NCBI RefSeq assembly: GCF_010868145.1
Contig: NZ_JAAGUY010000002.1
Span: 1 to 34,994, forward strand
Length of the DNA stretch: 34,994 bases
Direction of reading: 5' to 3'
DNA from: Nocardia cyriacigeorgica
GTDB taxonomy: Bacteria > Actinomycetota > Actinomycetes > Mycobacteriales > Mycobacteriaceae
Shown piece by piece: positions 24,964 through 33,566 of this stretch. The notes below the pieces were generated by a model, which searched no databases, was not told the origin of the DNA, and was given only the letters and a program-made list of their open reading frames with translations. The stretch's first letter is position 1; every line of letters begins with the position of its first letter. The position numbers and the translations under genes were made by a program.

Positions 24964-26880
24964 TCAAACCTCCGGGGCGTCCGGGAAGGCTTGCTGGGTG
25001 TAGCCACCCCGCAAGGTTCCCCCGATGTACTCGGCCTTGCAGGCGCGGCGGGCGATCTTGCCGCTGGAGGTGCGCGGTATCGAACCCGCGGGCACCAGGA
25101 GCAGATCGCGGACGGTCACGCCGTGCCGCTGCGCGACAGCAGCACGCACCGCGTCGGCAATCGGCAGCGGATCGGCCTTCCCGGCGCCCGGGCCACGCTC
25201 GGCGACGATGACGAGCTGCTCAGAGGCATCATCGGCATCGAACTTCAGCCCGGAGTGGCTGCCCTGCGCGAATACCTCGGCGGGCAACTGGTTGGCAGGC
25301 ACCGAGAACGCCGCCACGAAACCGGGGCGCAGCGCCGTGCTCGCCTCCTGCGCGGAGTATTCGAGGTCCTGTGGGTAGTGGTTACGTCCGTCGACGATAA
25401 CCAGGTCCTTCACGCGACCGGTGATATAGAGCTCGCCGTCGAAGTAGACGCCGTAATCGCCGGTGCGCATCCAGTTGCCGTCGGCGTCGGAACCCTCGGC
25501 GTGACTGCCATCGGCCTGACGCTCGGTGAGCTTGTTCTGGAAGGTCGCCGCGGTCTCGTCCGGGCGGCCCCAGTAGCCGATGCCCATATTGTTGCCATGC
25601 AGCCAGATCTCGCCGACCCGGCCGTCGGGCAGCTCATGGCCGCCACCGTCGGATTCGACGGTCTCCGGGTCCACGATCACTGCCCACTGTGACAGCGCCA
25701 CATAGCCGCAGGACACCTGCGCGATGGCGTTGTCGGTGCCCGGTTCGACCTTGACCATGCGGCCCGCGTTGAGCTCGTCGCGATCGACGTAGGTGACCTT
25801 GGCCTCATCTTCGGCCTTGGTCGCGGAGACGAACAGCGTCGCCTCGGCCATGCCGTAGCAGGGCTTGATCGCGGTCTTGGGCAGACCGTACGGCGCGAAG
25901 GCCTCGTTGAACTTCTTCATCGACGAGGTGGTGACCGGCTCGCTGCCGTTGATCAGGCCGATGACGTTGGACAGATCCAGCGACTCACCGTTCTTCGGCA
26001 GACCACGCGCCGCGGCGTGCTCGAAGGCGAAGTTCGGCGCAGCAGCGAAGGTACCGGCGCCGTCGGCGACCGCGGCCAGTTCCTTGATCCAGCGGTACGG
26101 GCGCCGCACGAACGCGGTCGGCGACATGATGGTGATGTACTTGCCGCCGACCGCGGGCAGGATCACCGTCAGCAGGCCCATGTCGTGGAACAGCGGCAGC
26201 CAGGTGACGCCGCGGGAATTCCAGTCCAGGTTGATCGCGTCGACCATCTGCAGCAGGTTGGTGCCGACGGCGCGGTGGGTGATCTCCACACCGGCCGGGA
26301 CCCGGGTCGAACCCGAGGTGTACTGCAGGTAGGCGATGTCGTCGACGGCGATGTCGGGGCGGACCCAACCCTCACCGACACTGTCGGGAATGGCGTCGAC
26401 GGCGATGATGCGCGGGCGCTGGGCAGCGGGCAACGCCCGGAAGAACTGACGCACCCCGGCCGCGGAGGAGCTCGCGGTGAGGATGGCCGAGGGTTCGCAG
26501 TCACCGAGCACGGCGTGCAGCCGGTCGGTGTGACCGGGCTCGTCGGGATCGAACAGCGGCACCGAGATGTTGCCCGCGTAAATGGCGGCGAAGAAGGAGA
26601 TCACATAGTCCAGGCCCTGCGGGGCGAGGATCGCGACCCGGTCACCCGGGTTGGTCACCTGCTGCAGGCGGGCGGCCACCGCGCGCAGGCGCACCCCGAA
26701 TTGCTGCCACGTCAGCTCGTGCACCTCACCGTCTCGCTCGCGCGAGTAATCGATGTAGCGGTACGCGAGCGTGTTCGCGTCATTGCGTGTGTGCTTCTCG
26801 ACGTGATCGACCAGGGTGCGATCTTCGGGAATTGTGATGTTCCCGCTTTCGTCCAGGTAATCGTCGAAAGTCTCGTCCAT
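24964..26880 (-). CDS. fadD32: long-chain fatty acyl-AMP ligase FadD32
   Basis: FadD32 activates the C50-60 type meromycolic acid as acyl-AMP and loads it onto the N-terminal ACP of Pks13. The protein is 638 residues (637 in M. tuberculosis). It contains the adenylate-forming P-loop '[11 protein letters not shown]' at ~187-197, '[11 protein letters not shown]', '[10 protein letters not shown]', '[15 protein letters not shown]', '[14 protein letters not shown]', the '[17 protein letters not shown]' hinge and the C-terminal catalytic Lys608 in '[10 protein letters not shown]'. ATG 26880 is chosen because GGAGGAGAAGG directly precedes it and the N-terminus then matches the family; the frame also extends to 26919. 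A 193-bp gap separates it from the oxidoreductase gene upstream, enough for its own promoter. Confidence 0.97.
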   Translation of the reverse strand: MDETFDDYLDESGNITIPEDRTLVDHVEKHTRNDANTLAYRYIDYSRERDGEVHELTWQQFGVRLRAVAARLQQVTNPGDRVAILAPQGLDYVISFFAAIYAGNISVPLFDPDEPGHTDRLHAVLGDCEPSAILTASSSAAGVRQFFRALPAAQRPRIIAVDAIPDSVGEGWVRPDIAVDDIAYLQYTSGSTRVPAGVEITHRAVGTNLLQMVDAINLDWNSRGVTWLPLFHDMGLLTVILPAVGGKYITIMSPTAFVRRPYRWIKELAAVADGAGTFAAAPNFAFEHAAARGLPKNGESLDLSNVIGLINGSEPVTTSSMKKFNEAFAPYGLPKTAIKPCYGMAEATLFVSATKAEDEAKVTYVDRDELNAGRMVKVEPGTDNAIAQVSCGYVALSQWAVIVDPETVESDGGGHELPDGRVGEIWLHGNNMGIGYWGRPDETAATFQNKLTERQADGSHAEGSDADGNWMRTGDYGVYFDGELYITGRVKDLVIVDGRNHYPQDLEYSAQEASTALRPGFVAAFSVPANQLPAEVFAQGSHSGLKFDADDASEQLVIVAERGPGAGKADPLPIADAVRAAVAQRHGVTVRDLLLVPAGSIPRTSSGKIARRACKAEYIGGTLRGGYTQQAFPDAPEV

Positions 26881-26965
26881 TCCTTCTCCTCCGAGGCACA
26901 CGCAGCCAGACGACGACATTCGCCGCTGTTCCCTGTGAGGCCCCGACTCGCTTTCGCCCGCGGGA

Positions 26966-26983
26966 GCTCGGTCTGCACCGAGC
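26966..26983. other. 7-bp hairpin in the fadD32 leader region
   Basis: GCTCGGT (26966-26972) and ACCGAGC (26977-26983) pair perfectly around CTGC. A run of six T (26995-27000) lies 11 nt further on the plus strand. For minus-strand transcripts the A run comes first and the hairpin second, so this is not a canonical terminator for the oxidoreductase gene. It would sit in the fadD32 5' leader about 85 nt before the start codon. A TAACAT (27059-27054, minus strand) upstream is a possible -10. Confidence 0.35.
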
Positions 26984-27073
26984 CGGCCCTGCAGTTTTTT
27001 GTTGCGGTCTGCGCGGTGACCGCCTATCGGCTAGATGTTCTCAAACCAGAGACATGTTACAGAGAAGAGCTAC

Positions 27074-28093
27074 TCACTCGTCCCGCAGCAAGGGAATCAC
27101 CGGTGCGAACGCATCCATCTGGGTGGGGAACACGCCCACATAGGACATCCCTGTGAGTTGGCGCACCCGACGGATCTGCTCGGCGATCTCCTCGAACGAA
27201 CCGATGGCCACATAGGGCGAGTTCAAGATCTCCTCGACCGAGAGCTTCACATCGACCTCGAGGTCGGGATGCAGGCCGCGGTCGATCGCGGCCAACGCCA
27301 TCTCGGCGGTCTTCTCGCGGTCGTCGGTGATGACAATCGCGGTGATCGCCCAGTTCAGCTCGATCTGATCGAAGCGCTCACCGGCGGCCTCCTTGATCAG
27401 ATGCACCTTCTCCACGGTCTTCTCCATGGTGATACCGGAGAGCAGACCCTTGCCGTTCTTGGTGGTGACCGGAACGACGGAGACGATATCGGCGTGCTTG
27501 GCGGCCAGTCGAAGCATCTTCGGACCACCACCGCCGGTGCACAGCGGCGGACGCGGACCCTGCCGCGGTCGCGGGGTGCCCTTGACGCCGCGCACCTGGT
27601 AGTACTTGCCCTCGAAGGTGCACTCCTGGCCGCGCAACAACACGTCAAGGATGCTCAACGCCTCGTCCAGTTTGGCGAGGCGAACTCCAGGGGAGTCGTA
27701 CTCCAGGCCCGCGGCCAGGTGCTCGTCGGCTTTCCAGCCCGCGCCGACGCCGACCTCGAGCCTGCCCTTGGACAGCACGTCGATGGTGGCGAGGTCCTTG
27801 GCGAGCACCACCGGGTTGCGGAAACCGTTCGCGAGCACCGACGTGCCCAACCGGATCCGCTCGGTGGCCTGCGTCAACGCGCCGAGCGCGGCGATCGGAC
27901 CGACCTGGTCACCGAGGTGATCGGGCACGACGAAGGTGTCGAAGCCGTACTCCTCGGCCTGCTGCGCCGTCTGAATGAACTTACGGGCTCCGCCCTCTTG
28001 CTTGTTTCCCTCACCCGCAGCCGCGAAGCGGAACGGACGCAGTGGTGAACCCAGCGCGCTCAACTCACCAGCCGGTGCGGCGGCTTCAGTCAT
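27074..28093 (-). CDS. luciferase-like (LLM class) F420-type oxidoreductase
   Basis: The 339-residue TIM-barrel protein is of the bacterial luciferase-like family. In actinobacteria this sub-type usually uses deazaflavin F420. Recognisable blocks are 'PLRPFRFAAAGEG', 'AQQAEEYGFDTFVVPDHLGDQVGPIAALGAL', the 'RIRLGTSVLANGFRNPVVLAKDLATIDVLSKGRLEVGVGAGW' run split over residues ~79-120, 'LVRGQ/TFEGKYYQV' type sequence, 'PPLCTGGGGPKMLRLAAKHADIVS' and a C-terminal 'YVGVFPTQMDAFAPVIPLL'. The layout resembles the TIGR03621 group. The substrate is unknown. It sits between fadD32 and the culp6 homologue, which are neighbours in M. tuberculosis, so it is an insertion in the mycolate locus. AGGAG lies 11 nt before the ATG. 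Confidence 0.85.
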   Translation of the reverse strand: MTEAAAPAGELSALGSPLRPFRFAAAGEGNKQEGGARKFIQTAQQAEEYGFDTFVVPDHLGDQVGPIAALGALTQATERIRLGTSVLANGFRNPVVLAKDLATIDVLSKGRLEVGVGAGWKADEHLAAGLEYDSPGVRLAKLDEALSILDVLLRGQECTFEGKYYQVRGVKGTPRPRQGPRPPLCTGGGGPKMLRLAAKHADIVSVVPVTTKNGKGLLSGITMEKTVEKVHLIKEAAGERFDQIELNWAITAIVITDDREKTAEMALAAIDRGLHPDLEVDVKLSVEEILNSPYVAIGSFEEIAEQIRRVRQLTGMSYVGVFPTQMDAFAPVIPLLRDE

Positions 28094-28172
28094 GAACTCA
28101 TGCTCCTGGCTATCGGAAATTGCCTGCGCGGGCCCGCCGCCTGAGCGGGGGCTGGCGCGCGATCATCAGCGC

Positions 28173-28178
28173 ACTTTA
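28173..28178 (-). promoter_or_regulatory. possible -10 hexamer for the oxidoreductase gene
   Basis: On the minus strand TGTAAAGT contains TAAAGT (28178-28173), about 80 nt before the ATG at 28093. No clear -35 element is seen. The 132-bp gap between the culp6 stop and this gene otherwise holds only GC-rich sequence. Confidence 0.3.
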
Positions 28179-28225
28179 CAGCCTGACGGTGGCCACCGGC
28201 CGCGCCGTCCGACGTTGTGGGGACC

Positions 28226-29215
28226 TCACGAATGCGGCGGCCGCGGCGCCGCCTCGATCAGGCCGTTTGCCCAGTTGACGGTCCACTGGGTCGCGGTCGT
28301 GCCATTGGGATCGACCACAAAACCGTTGTAGAGACTGTGTATCGGATTGCCGACCGCGCCGATCAGCGTGCTCAGGCTGCCGAGGATGTTCGTCGGCCGC
28401 AGGGCATCACGCGGTGCATCGCAGATCAGATCACCCGGCGAGCAGATCGTGTAGGTGCGATCGGTCACCGCACCGAACCCACCCGGCCGCGGACCCGTCA
28501 TCGTGATCCCGGGGACATTGAGCCCGGCAAGCGCGACTTCGGCGCCGACCCCTGCCGGAGCGGGCCCGATCTGGGTGGCCTGGCCCGGCCCGGTCTCCCC
28601 GGTGCGACGGCCGTCGGCGATCAACGTCACGCCGAGCAACAGATCGGCGGGAATCGGGCCGTTACCCGCACCGACCTGGGCCGCGATATCGCCAGCGATC
28701 ACCGCGCCCTGTGAGAACCCCGCGAACACATACGAGGTCAGCGGGCATTCGGCATGCCGCGCGGTGAGGGCGTCGACCATCCGGCGGGTGCCTTCGGAGC
28801 GACTGTTGTTGTAGGACTGCTGGCCGTCCGGCGGCAGCGCGATCGGATTGGAGAACTGCGCCACGTACGGGACGGTGTAGATATCGAGCCGCTCGGCGGG
28901 GAACTGCTCGCGCAACGGCCCGGTGATGTTCAGCATCAGCGAGGCCGGGTTCGCGGTCGGATTGTGCGGATCGTCGTTGCTGCTCGACTCCCAGGTGCCC
29001 GGCACCGAAATCATCTGCACGTCAGGGCAACTCGCCGGCTGGCTGGTCGGCCGCTCAGGTGGCGGCTTCGGCCCCGGCTCGGGTTCGCGCAAACGCCCCG
29101 CGAGCAGATACCACGCCAGCACCACCACGACGACTACCAGCACCGCCAGGGCGAGCAGCACCAGACATCCCACCGGCCTGGACCGGCGGGATCTCGACCC
29201 GCGACGCGCGCTCAC
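28226..29215 (-). CDS. culp6: Culp6-type cutinase-like esterase (Rv3802c homologue)
   Basis: The 329-residue membrane-anchored cutinase-family alpha/beta hydrolase corresponds to the essential mycobacterial Rv3802c (phospholipase/thioesterase activity, linked to mycolate metabolism). A single N-terminal TM ('[20 protein letters not shown]', ~16-36) and a Pro-rich linker precede the catalytic domain. The triad is Ser168 in 'FAGFSQGAV', Asp262 in 'CSPGDLIC' and His293 in 'GNPIHSLY', within a few residues of Ser175/Asp268/His299 in M. tuberculosis. Cys pairs ('ASCPDV'/'HAECPL' and 'CSPGDLICD') fit the cutinase disulfides. The start is GTG 29215, overlapping the lipoprotein stop by 4 bp (GTGA), so the two are one operon. 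Confidence 0.93.
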   Translation of the reverse strand: MSARRGSRSRRSRPVGCLVLLALAVLVVVVVVLAWYLLAGRLREPEPGPKPPPERPTSQPASCPDVQMISVPGTWESSSNDDPHNPTANPASLMLNITGPLREQFPAERLDIYTVPYVAQFSNPIALPPDGQQSYNNSRSEGTRRMVDALTARHAECPLTSYVFAGFSQGAVIAGDIAAQVGAGNGPIPADLLLGVTLIADGRRTGETGPGQATQIGPAPAGVGAEVALAGLNVPGITMTGPRPGGFGAVTDRTYTICSPGDLICDAPRDALRPTNILGSLSTLIGAVGNPIHSLYNGFVVDPNGTTATQWTVNWANGLIEAAPRPPHS

Positions 29216-29757
29216 TGACAGTACGTCTGCTTCGAGACGTTGATGTAGATCTGTCCGGCCTGCTCAACGGGCATCTTGGCCGGATCGAACGCCGGATCGG
29301 CGCCTGCCATCGCGTTCGCGTAGACGGCGATCTCGGCATCGGGCTTGCCCGCCGCCACCGCGCCGCAGACGTAGTTGGCGATGGTAACCGCGTCCGCCGG
29401 GTTGGACGGGTTGACGCCCTGCTTGTTCAGCTCATCGATGAGCTTCTTCTCCTTGTCACCGAGGTTCGACGTCTCGGCGGGCGGAATGTCTTCCGCGGGC
29501 ACCGGCGCCGGGCGCTCCTGCGGCGCGGGCTCCTGGCTGGCCTCCGGGCTCGGCTCCGCGGGCGGAGCGGCCTCGCCCTCCGGTGCCGGCGCGGGTGCGG
29601 CCGAAGCCGATCCGGGCGCCTGCGCGGCCGCCGACGTGGAGGGGGTCAGCGTTGGCGTGCTCGACGCCGTCGAATCGTTGTCACCGCAAGCGGTGAGCAA
29701 CCCGGATGCGGCGATCGCCACCGCAACGCCGACTACCTTGCCACGGGTCCGAAACAT
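29212..29757 (-). CDS. DUF732-type lipoprotein
   Basis: The 181-residue predicted lipoprotein has an N-terminal 'RTRGK' and hydrophobic stretch followed by lipobox 'LLTAC' with Cys24. A long Ala/Pro/Glu/Ser-rich spacer (~30-95) would span the cell wall. The C-terminal domain (~100-181) contains '[20 protein letters not shown]' and ends '[10 protein letters not shown]'. The paired cysteines and small helical fold recall DUF732 proteins of mycobacteria and nocardiae, whose function is unknown. Start ATG 29757 has AAGGA 5 nt upstream. Its stop overlaps the culp6 start, suggesting a joint role at the cell surface (inference). Confidence 0.82.
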   Translation of the reverse strand: MFRTRGKVVGVAVAIAASGLLTACGDNDSTASSTPTLTPSTSAAAQAPGSASAAPAPAPEGEAAPPAEPSPEASQEPAPQERPAPVPAEDIPPAETSNLGDKEKKLIDELNKQGVNPSNPADAVTIANYVCGAVAAGKPDAEIAVYANAMAGADPAFDPAKMPVEQAGQIYINVSKQTYCQ

Positions 29758-29791
29758 GAAAATCCTTAGTTATTGGCCGCTGGCGCGGCGG

Positions 29792-29830
29792 GGTTTGCGG
29801 CTCCCCACGAGCCACAAACCTCTGAGGTTT
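29792..29830 (-). promoter_or_regulatory. mutually exclusive hairpins in the lipoprotein-culp6 leader
   Basis: On the minus strand three segments compete. AAACCTC (29830-29824) can pair with the adjacent GAGGTTT (29822-29816). Alternatively GGTTTGTGGCTC (29820-29809) can pair over 12 bp (one wobble) with GAGCCGCAAACC (29803-29792) around GTGGG. The shared GGTTT cannot be in both. The structure ends 35 nt before the lipoprotein ATG and lies downstream of a TACCCT (29855-29850) that could be a -10. It may be an RNA switch or attenuator, an operator, or simply a terminator for the upstream mycolyltransferase. Confidence 0.4.
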
Positions 29831-29973
29831 CCTTGGGGGGCGAACACCGAGGGTAGTACCCAGTTGCGGATACGGCCGCTCGGCCCGGAAGTGTGGCACA
29901 TGACACATGCCGTAGTGCAACCGCGCCTACCTGTCGGAGCGATCGGCGAAGGAGTCGGCTGTCACCGCGGCGA

Positions 29974-31848
29974 TCAGGGGTGGATTTCGATCTTGCCGTC
30001 GCGGACGGTGATGAATCCGGCCTGGAAGTTCTGCTGGATGCCGCCGGGGATCGCGAACTCGTCGCTGATCGGGAATCCGAGGCGGCCGTTCTCATAGCCC
30101 GCGTGGCGCCAGGCGTCCATGATCGGTCCGTTGCGCACCGCCCACGCACCCGAGAGCGGGCTCCAATAGACACTGCCGCCCTCGAAACGGCTGTAGCGGC
30201 CGAGCTCCTTCAACGGCTGTTCAGCAGACGCCGGGAAGCCGAGCCAGCTGTTCTCGAAACCCATCTCGGCGTACTTGCCGAGGATCAGGCCCTCTACCCG
30301 GTGCACACCGGTGGCGGGACTGAAGTACATCGGACCGCCCTCGAAACCCTGGACCGCGCCGTCACGGTTCGGCGTCTTGATCTCGGGACCGACCGGATAA
30401 CCGGCAGCCCCACCCTCGAACCCCTGCCTGCCCCACTCCTCGAGGAACGCGCCGCGCACCACCTGGGCGCCGGTCTGCGGGGTCCAGTAGAGCGAACCAT
30501 GCTGGAACGCCTGCAATCTGCCGCGGCCATCGGGCAGGCCGCGCTCCGGGCCCGTCGGCAGGCCGAGCACACCTGCGGGACCCGCGGCGGCCTGGTAGCC
30601 GCCGCCGATCATGCCCGCGACCGGATGTGCCCCACCATCTTTCGAGAACAACACCCGACCATGCCTGAAGTCCTGGGCCACACCGCCGTTCACCGGGTAC
30701 TCGCCGGTCAGGCAATCGCCCAGCCAGCCGTTACCCGCCACAACGGGGCCGATGGCGCCACCAACCTCGCAGGCGGGCTTATCGGCTTCCACACCGAGCG
30801 CGGCCGCGGCATGCGGCCAGGACTGGCGCATCTCGAAGTCCCAGTACGGCCACGAATGAGTACCGGAGGCACGGTAGTTCACCTGCACCGGAATGCTCAG
30901 GTCCCCGAGCTTGGTGACGAAGTTCTGCGACGACATCCGGGACAGGATTTCCAGCCCCATCCCGGCGAGGTTGGTGCTCACGCCGGGCACGATGCCGCCG
31001 GGCGCATCGAACGGCCCGGTCGCGCCGGAACCGCTGGACACGTAGAGGCTGATCCCCTTCAGCTTCTCCGCCAGCAGATACGGGTCGTGCTCCTCCCAGA
31101 GCGGGTTGGTCGGCGGTCCCCACATCGCGGCCGAGTCGTAGCCACCGGCGTCGCGCATGGCGAAATTTATCGCCTGCGGCATACCCAATGTGGTCGTGGT
31201 GAGGAACCCGGAATACGAGGCCGCGTACTTGACGAAGTCGCGATTGCGAGCGGCCAAGAACATGGCAGCGGTCCCGCCCATCGAAAGACCCTCCATGCCA
31301 CGCACATTCGTGGCCCGCCACTGACCCTCCAGCAGCGGCGGGAGCTCCTTGGTCAGGAAGGTCTCCCATTTGTAGTTCTTGCCGTTGTTCGGCTCGAGCC
31401 AGTCGGAATAGAAGCTGGACTGACCGCCCACCGGCAGCACGACGGTGACGTTCTTGTCAGCGAAGAAATCGACCGCACCCGCATCTTGGATCCAGCCGCT
31501 GACGTCCTCGGTGGCGCGCAGCCCGTCGAGCATGTACAGCACCGGGAACTTGGCGTCGGGCCTGGTGTTCCAGTCCCTGGCCAGCAGCAGCCGGACCTGG
31601 ATCGGCGCGCCCATTGCGGGCGAATTCACCCACAACTCGACATGCCGGTCGGTCAGCCAGGCGACGTTGCGCAACGTGGCAGGCGCCGCGGCGGTGACGG
31701 CAGGCTGCGCCTGGGCGGGTGCCTGCGCGAGCGAGAGCCCGGCGGCAAGGGGCAGCACCAGGGCGGTGGCGAGGGTGGGCAGGATCGAGCGCGGCTGCCG
31801 GTCCCACCGTCCGCCGCTGCCCCGCCTACCGCGCGAAATACCTACCAC
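29974..31848 (-). CDS. antigen 85-type mycolyltransferase with C-terminal LGFP repeats
   Basis: This 624-residue secreted enzyme transfers mycolates to trehalose or arabinogalactan. A signal peptide (~20-50, ending 'AQAPAQAQPA') precedes an antigen 85 alpha/beta-hydrolase domain (~55-345): 'FPVLYMLDGLRATEDVSGW', 'VLPVGGQSSFYSDW', 'YKWETFLTKELPPLL', nucleophile Ser189 in 'EGLSMGG', and His331 in 'SGTHSWPYW'. From ~370 to 624 come about four LGFP-type repeats ('GVLGLPTGPE', 'AAGYPVGPEI', 'SWLGFPASAEQ', 'GRLGFPISDEF'), each followed by a 'F..GS.YWSP..GA..V.G' strand pair. LGFP repeats are thought to hold proteins in the cell wall. The architecture matches the corynebacterial PS1/Cop1 protein. 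The start GTG 31848 lacks a clear ribosome binding site. Confidence 0.93.
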   Translation of the reverse strand: MVGISRGRRGSGGRWDRQPRSILPTLATALVLPLAAGLSLAQAPAQAQPAVTAAAPATLRNVAWLTDRHVELWVNSPAMGAPIQVRLLLARDWNTRPDAKFPVLYMLDGLRATEDVSGWIQDAGAVDFFADKNVTVVLPVGGQSSFYSDWLEPNNGKNYKWETFLTKELPPLLEGQWRATNVRGMEGLSMGGTAAMFLAARNRDFVKYAASYSGFLTTTTLGMPQAINFAMRDAGGYDSAAMWGPPTNPLWEEHDPYLLAEKLKGISLYVSSGSGATGPFDAPGGIVPGVSTNLAGMGLEILSRMSSQNFVTKLGDLSIPVQVNYRASGTHSWPYWDFEMRQSWPHAAAALGVEADKPACEVGGAIGPVVAGNGWLGDCLTGEYPVNGGVAQDFRHGRVLFSKDGGAHPVAGMIGGGYQAAAGPAGVLGLPTGPERGLPDGRGRLQAFQHGSLYWTPQTGAQVVRGAFLEEWGRQGFEGGAAGYPVGPEIKTPNRDGAVQGFEGGPMYFSPATGVHRVEGLILGKYAEMGFENSWLGFPASAEQPLKELGRYSRFEGGSVYWSPLSGAWAVRNGPIMDAWRHAGYENGRLGFPISDEFAIPGGIQQNFQAGFITVRDGKIEIHP

Positions 31849-31902
31849 ATGGATGTTTGTACTCCGGTCGACCCGGTGTTCCCGGGAAGACGCGCCCAGA
31901 GC

Positions 31903-31916
31903 AAACCATTTGGTTT
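31903..31916. promoter_or_regulatory. AAACC-type palindrome upstream of the LGFP mycolyltransferase
   Basis: AAACCATTTGGTTT has arms AAACCA and TGGTTT around TT, about 55-68 bp before the GTG at 31848. It shares half-sites AAACC/GGTTT with the palindrome at 29816-29830 before the lipoprotein gene. It may be an operator for a common regulator, but only two copies are seen. Confidence 0.35.
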
Positions 31917-31974
31917 CGCCCTCGGCGACAGCACATCCCGTCCGCGCGCCCGCTCATCGACCGGAACTCGAACA

Positions 31975-32013
31975 CAAAAGCGCCGCCCGCTTCCCAGAGG
32001 AAACGGGCGGCGC
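31975..32013 (-). terminator. intrinsic terminator of the middle mycolyltransferase gene
   Basis: On the minus strand a 15-bp stem (32013-31999 with 31994-31980, one U-G wobble, loop of four) is followed directly by TTTTGTGTT. It lies 23 nt after the stop codon of the gene at 32036-33067. This is the best-formed terminator in the window. Confidence 0.88.
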
Positions 32014-32035
32014 CGAGTGCTTCAGTGACCGATGC

Positions 32036-33067
32036 TCACCAGCCGCCGGTGGCGTCGAGGAACATCTTGCGGGAGGCGAAGAGCTGACCTTCCCAGTACT
32101 TCCAGCTGTGGGTACCCGAGGCCGGGAAGTCGAAGTGGGCCGGGATGGCGAGCTTGCCGAGGCGAGCCTGGAAGGCGCGGGTGTTCACCAGCGACAGGGC
32201 CTCGAGGGCCATCGCGTTACCGGTGTTGAACACGCCGATCGCGGAGTTCGGGTTGTCGTGCTGGCCGGGCAGGCCGCTGGCCGCCGAGATGTACATCGGC
32301 AGACCCTTCAGCTGCGGCGCGAACACGAACGGGTCCATCCGCAGCCAGGCCGGGCTCCACGGCGCGGCCATCGAGTCGACGTTGTAGCGGCCGGCGTCGA
32401 GCATCGCGATGCGGATCGCCTCACGCATACCCGGCGCGGAGATGTTCAGGTAGCCGGAGTAGGACGCGGCGGCCTTGAACTGGTCACGGTGGTAGGCGGC
32501 GAGGGCCAGGGCGGCGCTACCACCCATGGACAGGCCCGCAACCACGTTGTTGGTGCGGGAGACGCCGTAACCCTCGAGGAAGGTCGGCAGCTCGCGGGTC
32601 AGGAAGGTTTCCCACTTGTAGGTGGTCTTCTGACCGTTGGTGTTGGACGGGGAGTACCAGTCGGCGTAGAAGCTGGACTGGCCGCCGACCGGCATCACCA
32701 GGGTGATGTTGTCGTTGCCGAACTGCTCCATCGCGTTGGTCTCGAACGACCAGGCGTTGCGGTCGTCACGGGCGCGCAGGCCGTCGAGCAGGTAGAGCGC
32801 CGCGTTGCCGCCACGCTTGGCCCACTGCACCTGGACCTTGATCGGACCCATGCTGGACGGAACCATCAGTTCCTCGTAGCCACCGGCGGGCGCACGCAGG
32901 GCCGGGCCGTGCACCGGAGCCGCCATAGCGGTCGGGGCGGCGACGCCTGCGGCGATCGGCAGCGCTAGCGCTGCGGCGCCGACGGCCAGAATCCGGTTAC
33001 GCCAACTGCGAGGCGCGCCTCGCCGTCCCGTGGTCCTCTTCGGGGCGGCCGCCCTGCCGAAACGCAT
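32036..33067 (-). CDS. antigen 85-type mycolyltransferase (middle copy)
   Basis: The 343-residue secreted mycolyltransferase is the size of typical FbpA/B/C proteins. An Arg-rich N-terminus and hydrophobic stretch end in 'AAPTAMAAPV' (signal peptidase site near residue 49). The catalytic domain has 'AALYLLDGLRARDD', 'VMPVGGQSSFYADW', 'YKWETFLTRELPTFL', nucleophile Ser180 in 'AGLSMGGSAAL', 'SYSGYLNISAPGMREAI', 'WLRMDPFVFAP' and His320 in 'SGTHSWKYWE'. ATG 33067 has AGGA 4 nt upstream. It is a single-gene unit with its own terminator and a 560-bp upstream gap. It is more similar to the right-hand copy (same 'LNISAPGMREAIR.AMLDAG.YNVDSMA.PW' run) than to the LGFP copy. Confidence 0.95.
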   Translation of the reverse strand: MRFGRAAAPKRTTGRRGAPRSWRNRILAVGAAALALPIAAGVAAPTAMAAPVHGPALRAPAGGYEELMVPSSMGPIKVQVQWAKRGGNAALYLLDGLRARDDRNAWSFETNAMEQFGNDNITLVMPVGGQSSFYADWYSPSNTNGQKTTYKWETFLTRELPTFLEGYGVSRTNNVVAGLSMGGSAALALAAYHRDQFKAAASYSGYLNISAPGMREAIRIAMLDAGRYNVDSMAAPWSPAWLRMDPFVFAPQLKGLPMYISAASGLPGQHDNPNSAIGVFNTGNAMALEALSLVNTRAFQARLGKLAIPAHFDFPASGTHSWKYWEGQLFASRKMFLDATGGW

Positions 33068-33152
33068 GAATCCTGCTCTCTTTCTGCTGTTGTGGAGTCA
33101 CCCGCGGTCCGCGGACGACACCCGTTCTGTGTCAACGAGACGCCGCCGGGGC

Positions 33153-33182
33153 CTGTACCCGAATCCCGACCTTCCGGTACAG
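33153..33182. promoter_or_regulatory. candidate operator CTGTACC-N16-GGTACAG
   Basis: Perfect 7-bp arms CTGTACC (33153-33159) and GGTACAG (33176-33182) are separated by 16 bp. The site lies 85-115 bp before the start of the middle mycolyltransferase. Arm spacing of about two helical turns suits a dimeric regulator. No regulator is encoded nearby. Confidence 0.35.
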
Positions 33183-33350
33183 CCGTCGACGGCGCTACAA
33201 CGATCTGGTCACACTGATGCTCGCTGGACGATATTCGACCCCCGAATCCTTAGCAAGACCGGGGTTGAAGTGGTGGCCGAAATCCGCCCGCGACAATCGG
33301 TGATCGTGCGGTGACACTACCGTGTCCCGTCGTTGATGTCGCGGGGGACC

Positions 33351-33378
33351 ACATTATTTGTTCGTTATCCCAAATCAA
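33351..33378 (-). promoter_or_regulatory. candidate sigma70-type promoter for the middle mycolyltransferase
   Basis: On the minus strand TTGATT (33378-33373), a 16-bp spacer and TAATGT (33356-33351) form the most consensus-like promoter in the 560-bp gap 33068-33628, within an unusually A/T-rich patch. The leader to ATG 33067 would be about 280 nt and would span the CTGTACC palindrome. The rest of the gap shows no gene. Confidence 0.4.
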
Positions 33379-33566
33379 CGGCACCGCACCAAGATCACCA
33401 ACGCCCGACCGGACCGATCGGTACGCCGGATGAAGTGATCATGAACGGACCGGGCGAGTTATGCATGGCGTCGATCCGGGCAACTTTCCCGCGTCCTTCG
33501 CACTTCGCACATCGATTCGAGGAATAGCGGTATAAATGCGCCGGAAATAGCCGGACAGCATGAATT

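Noticed and set aside
26966..27000. Intrinsic terminator (hairpin followed by T6) between the oxidoreductase gene and fadD32
   Set aside because: The T run follows the hairpin only on the plus strand, where no gene ends; genes here run on the minus strand.
29893..32028. A 711-codon plus-strand frame opposite the LGFP mycolyltransferase
   Set aside because: It is a shadow frame; the minus strand encodes a complete signal peptide, antigen 85 domain and LGFP repeats.
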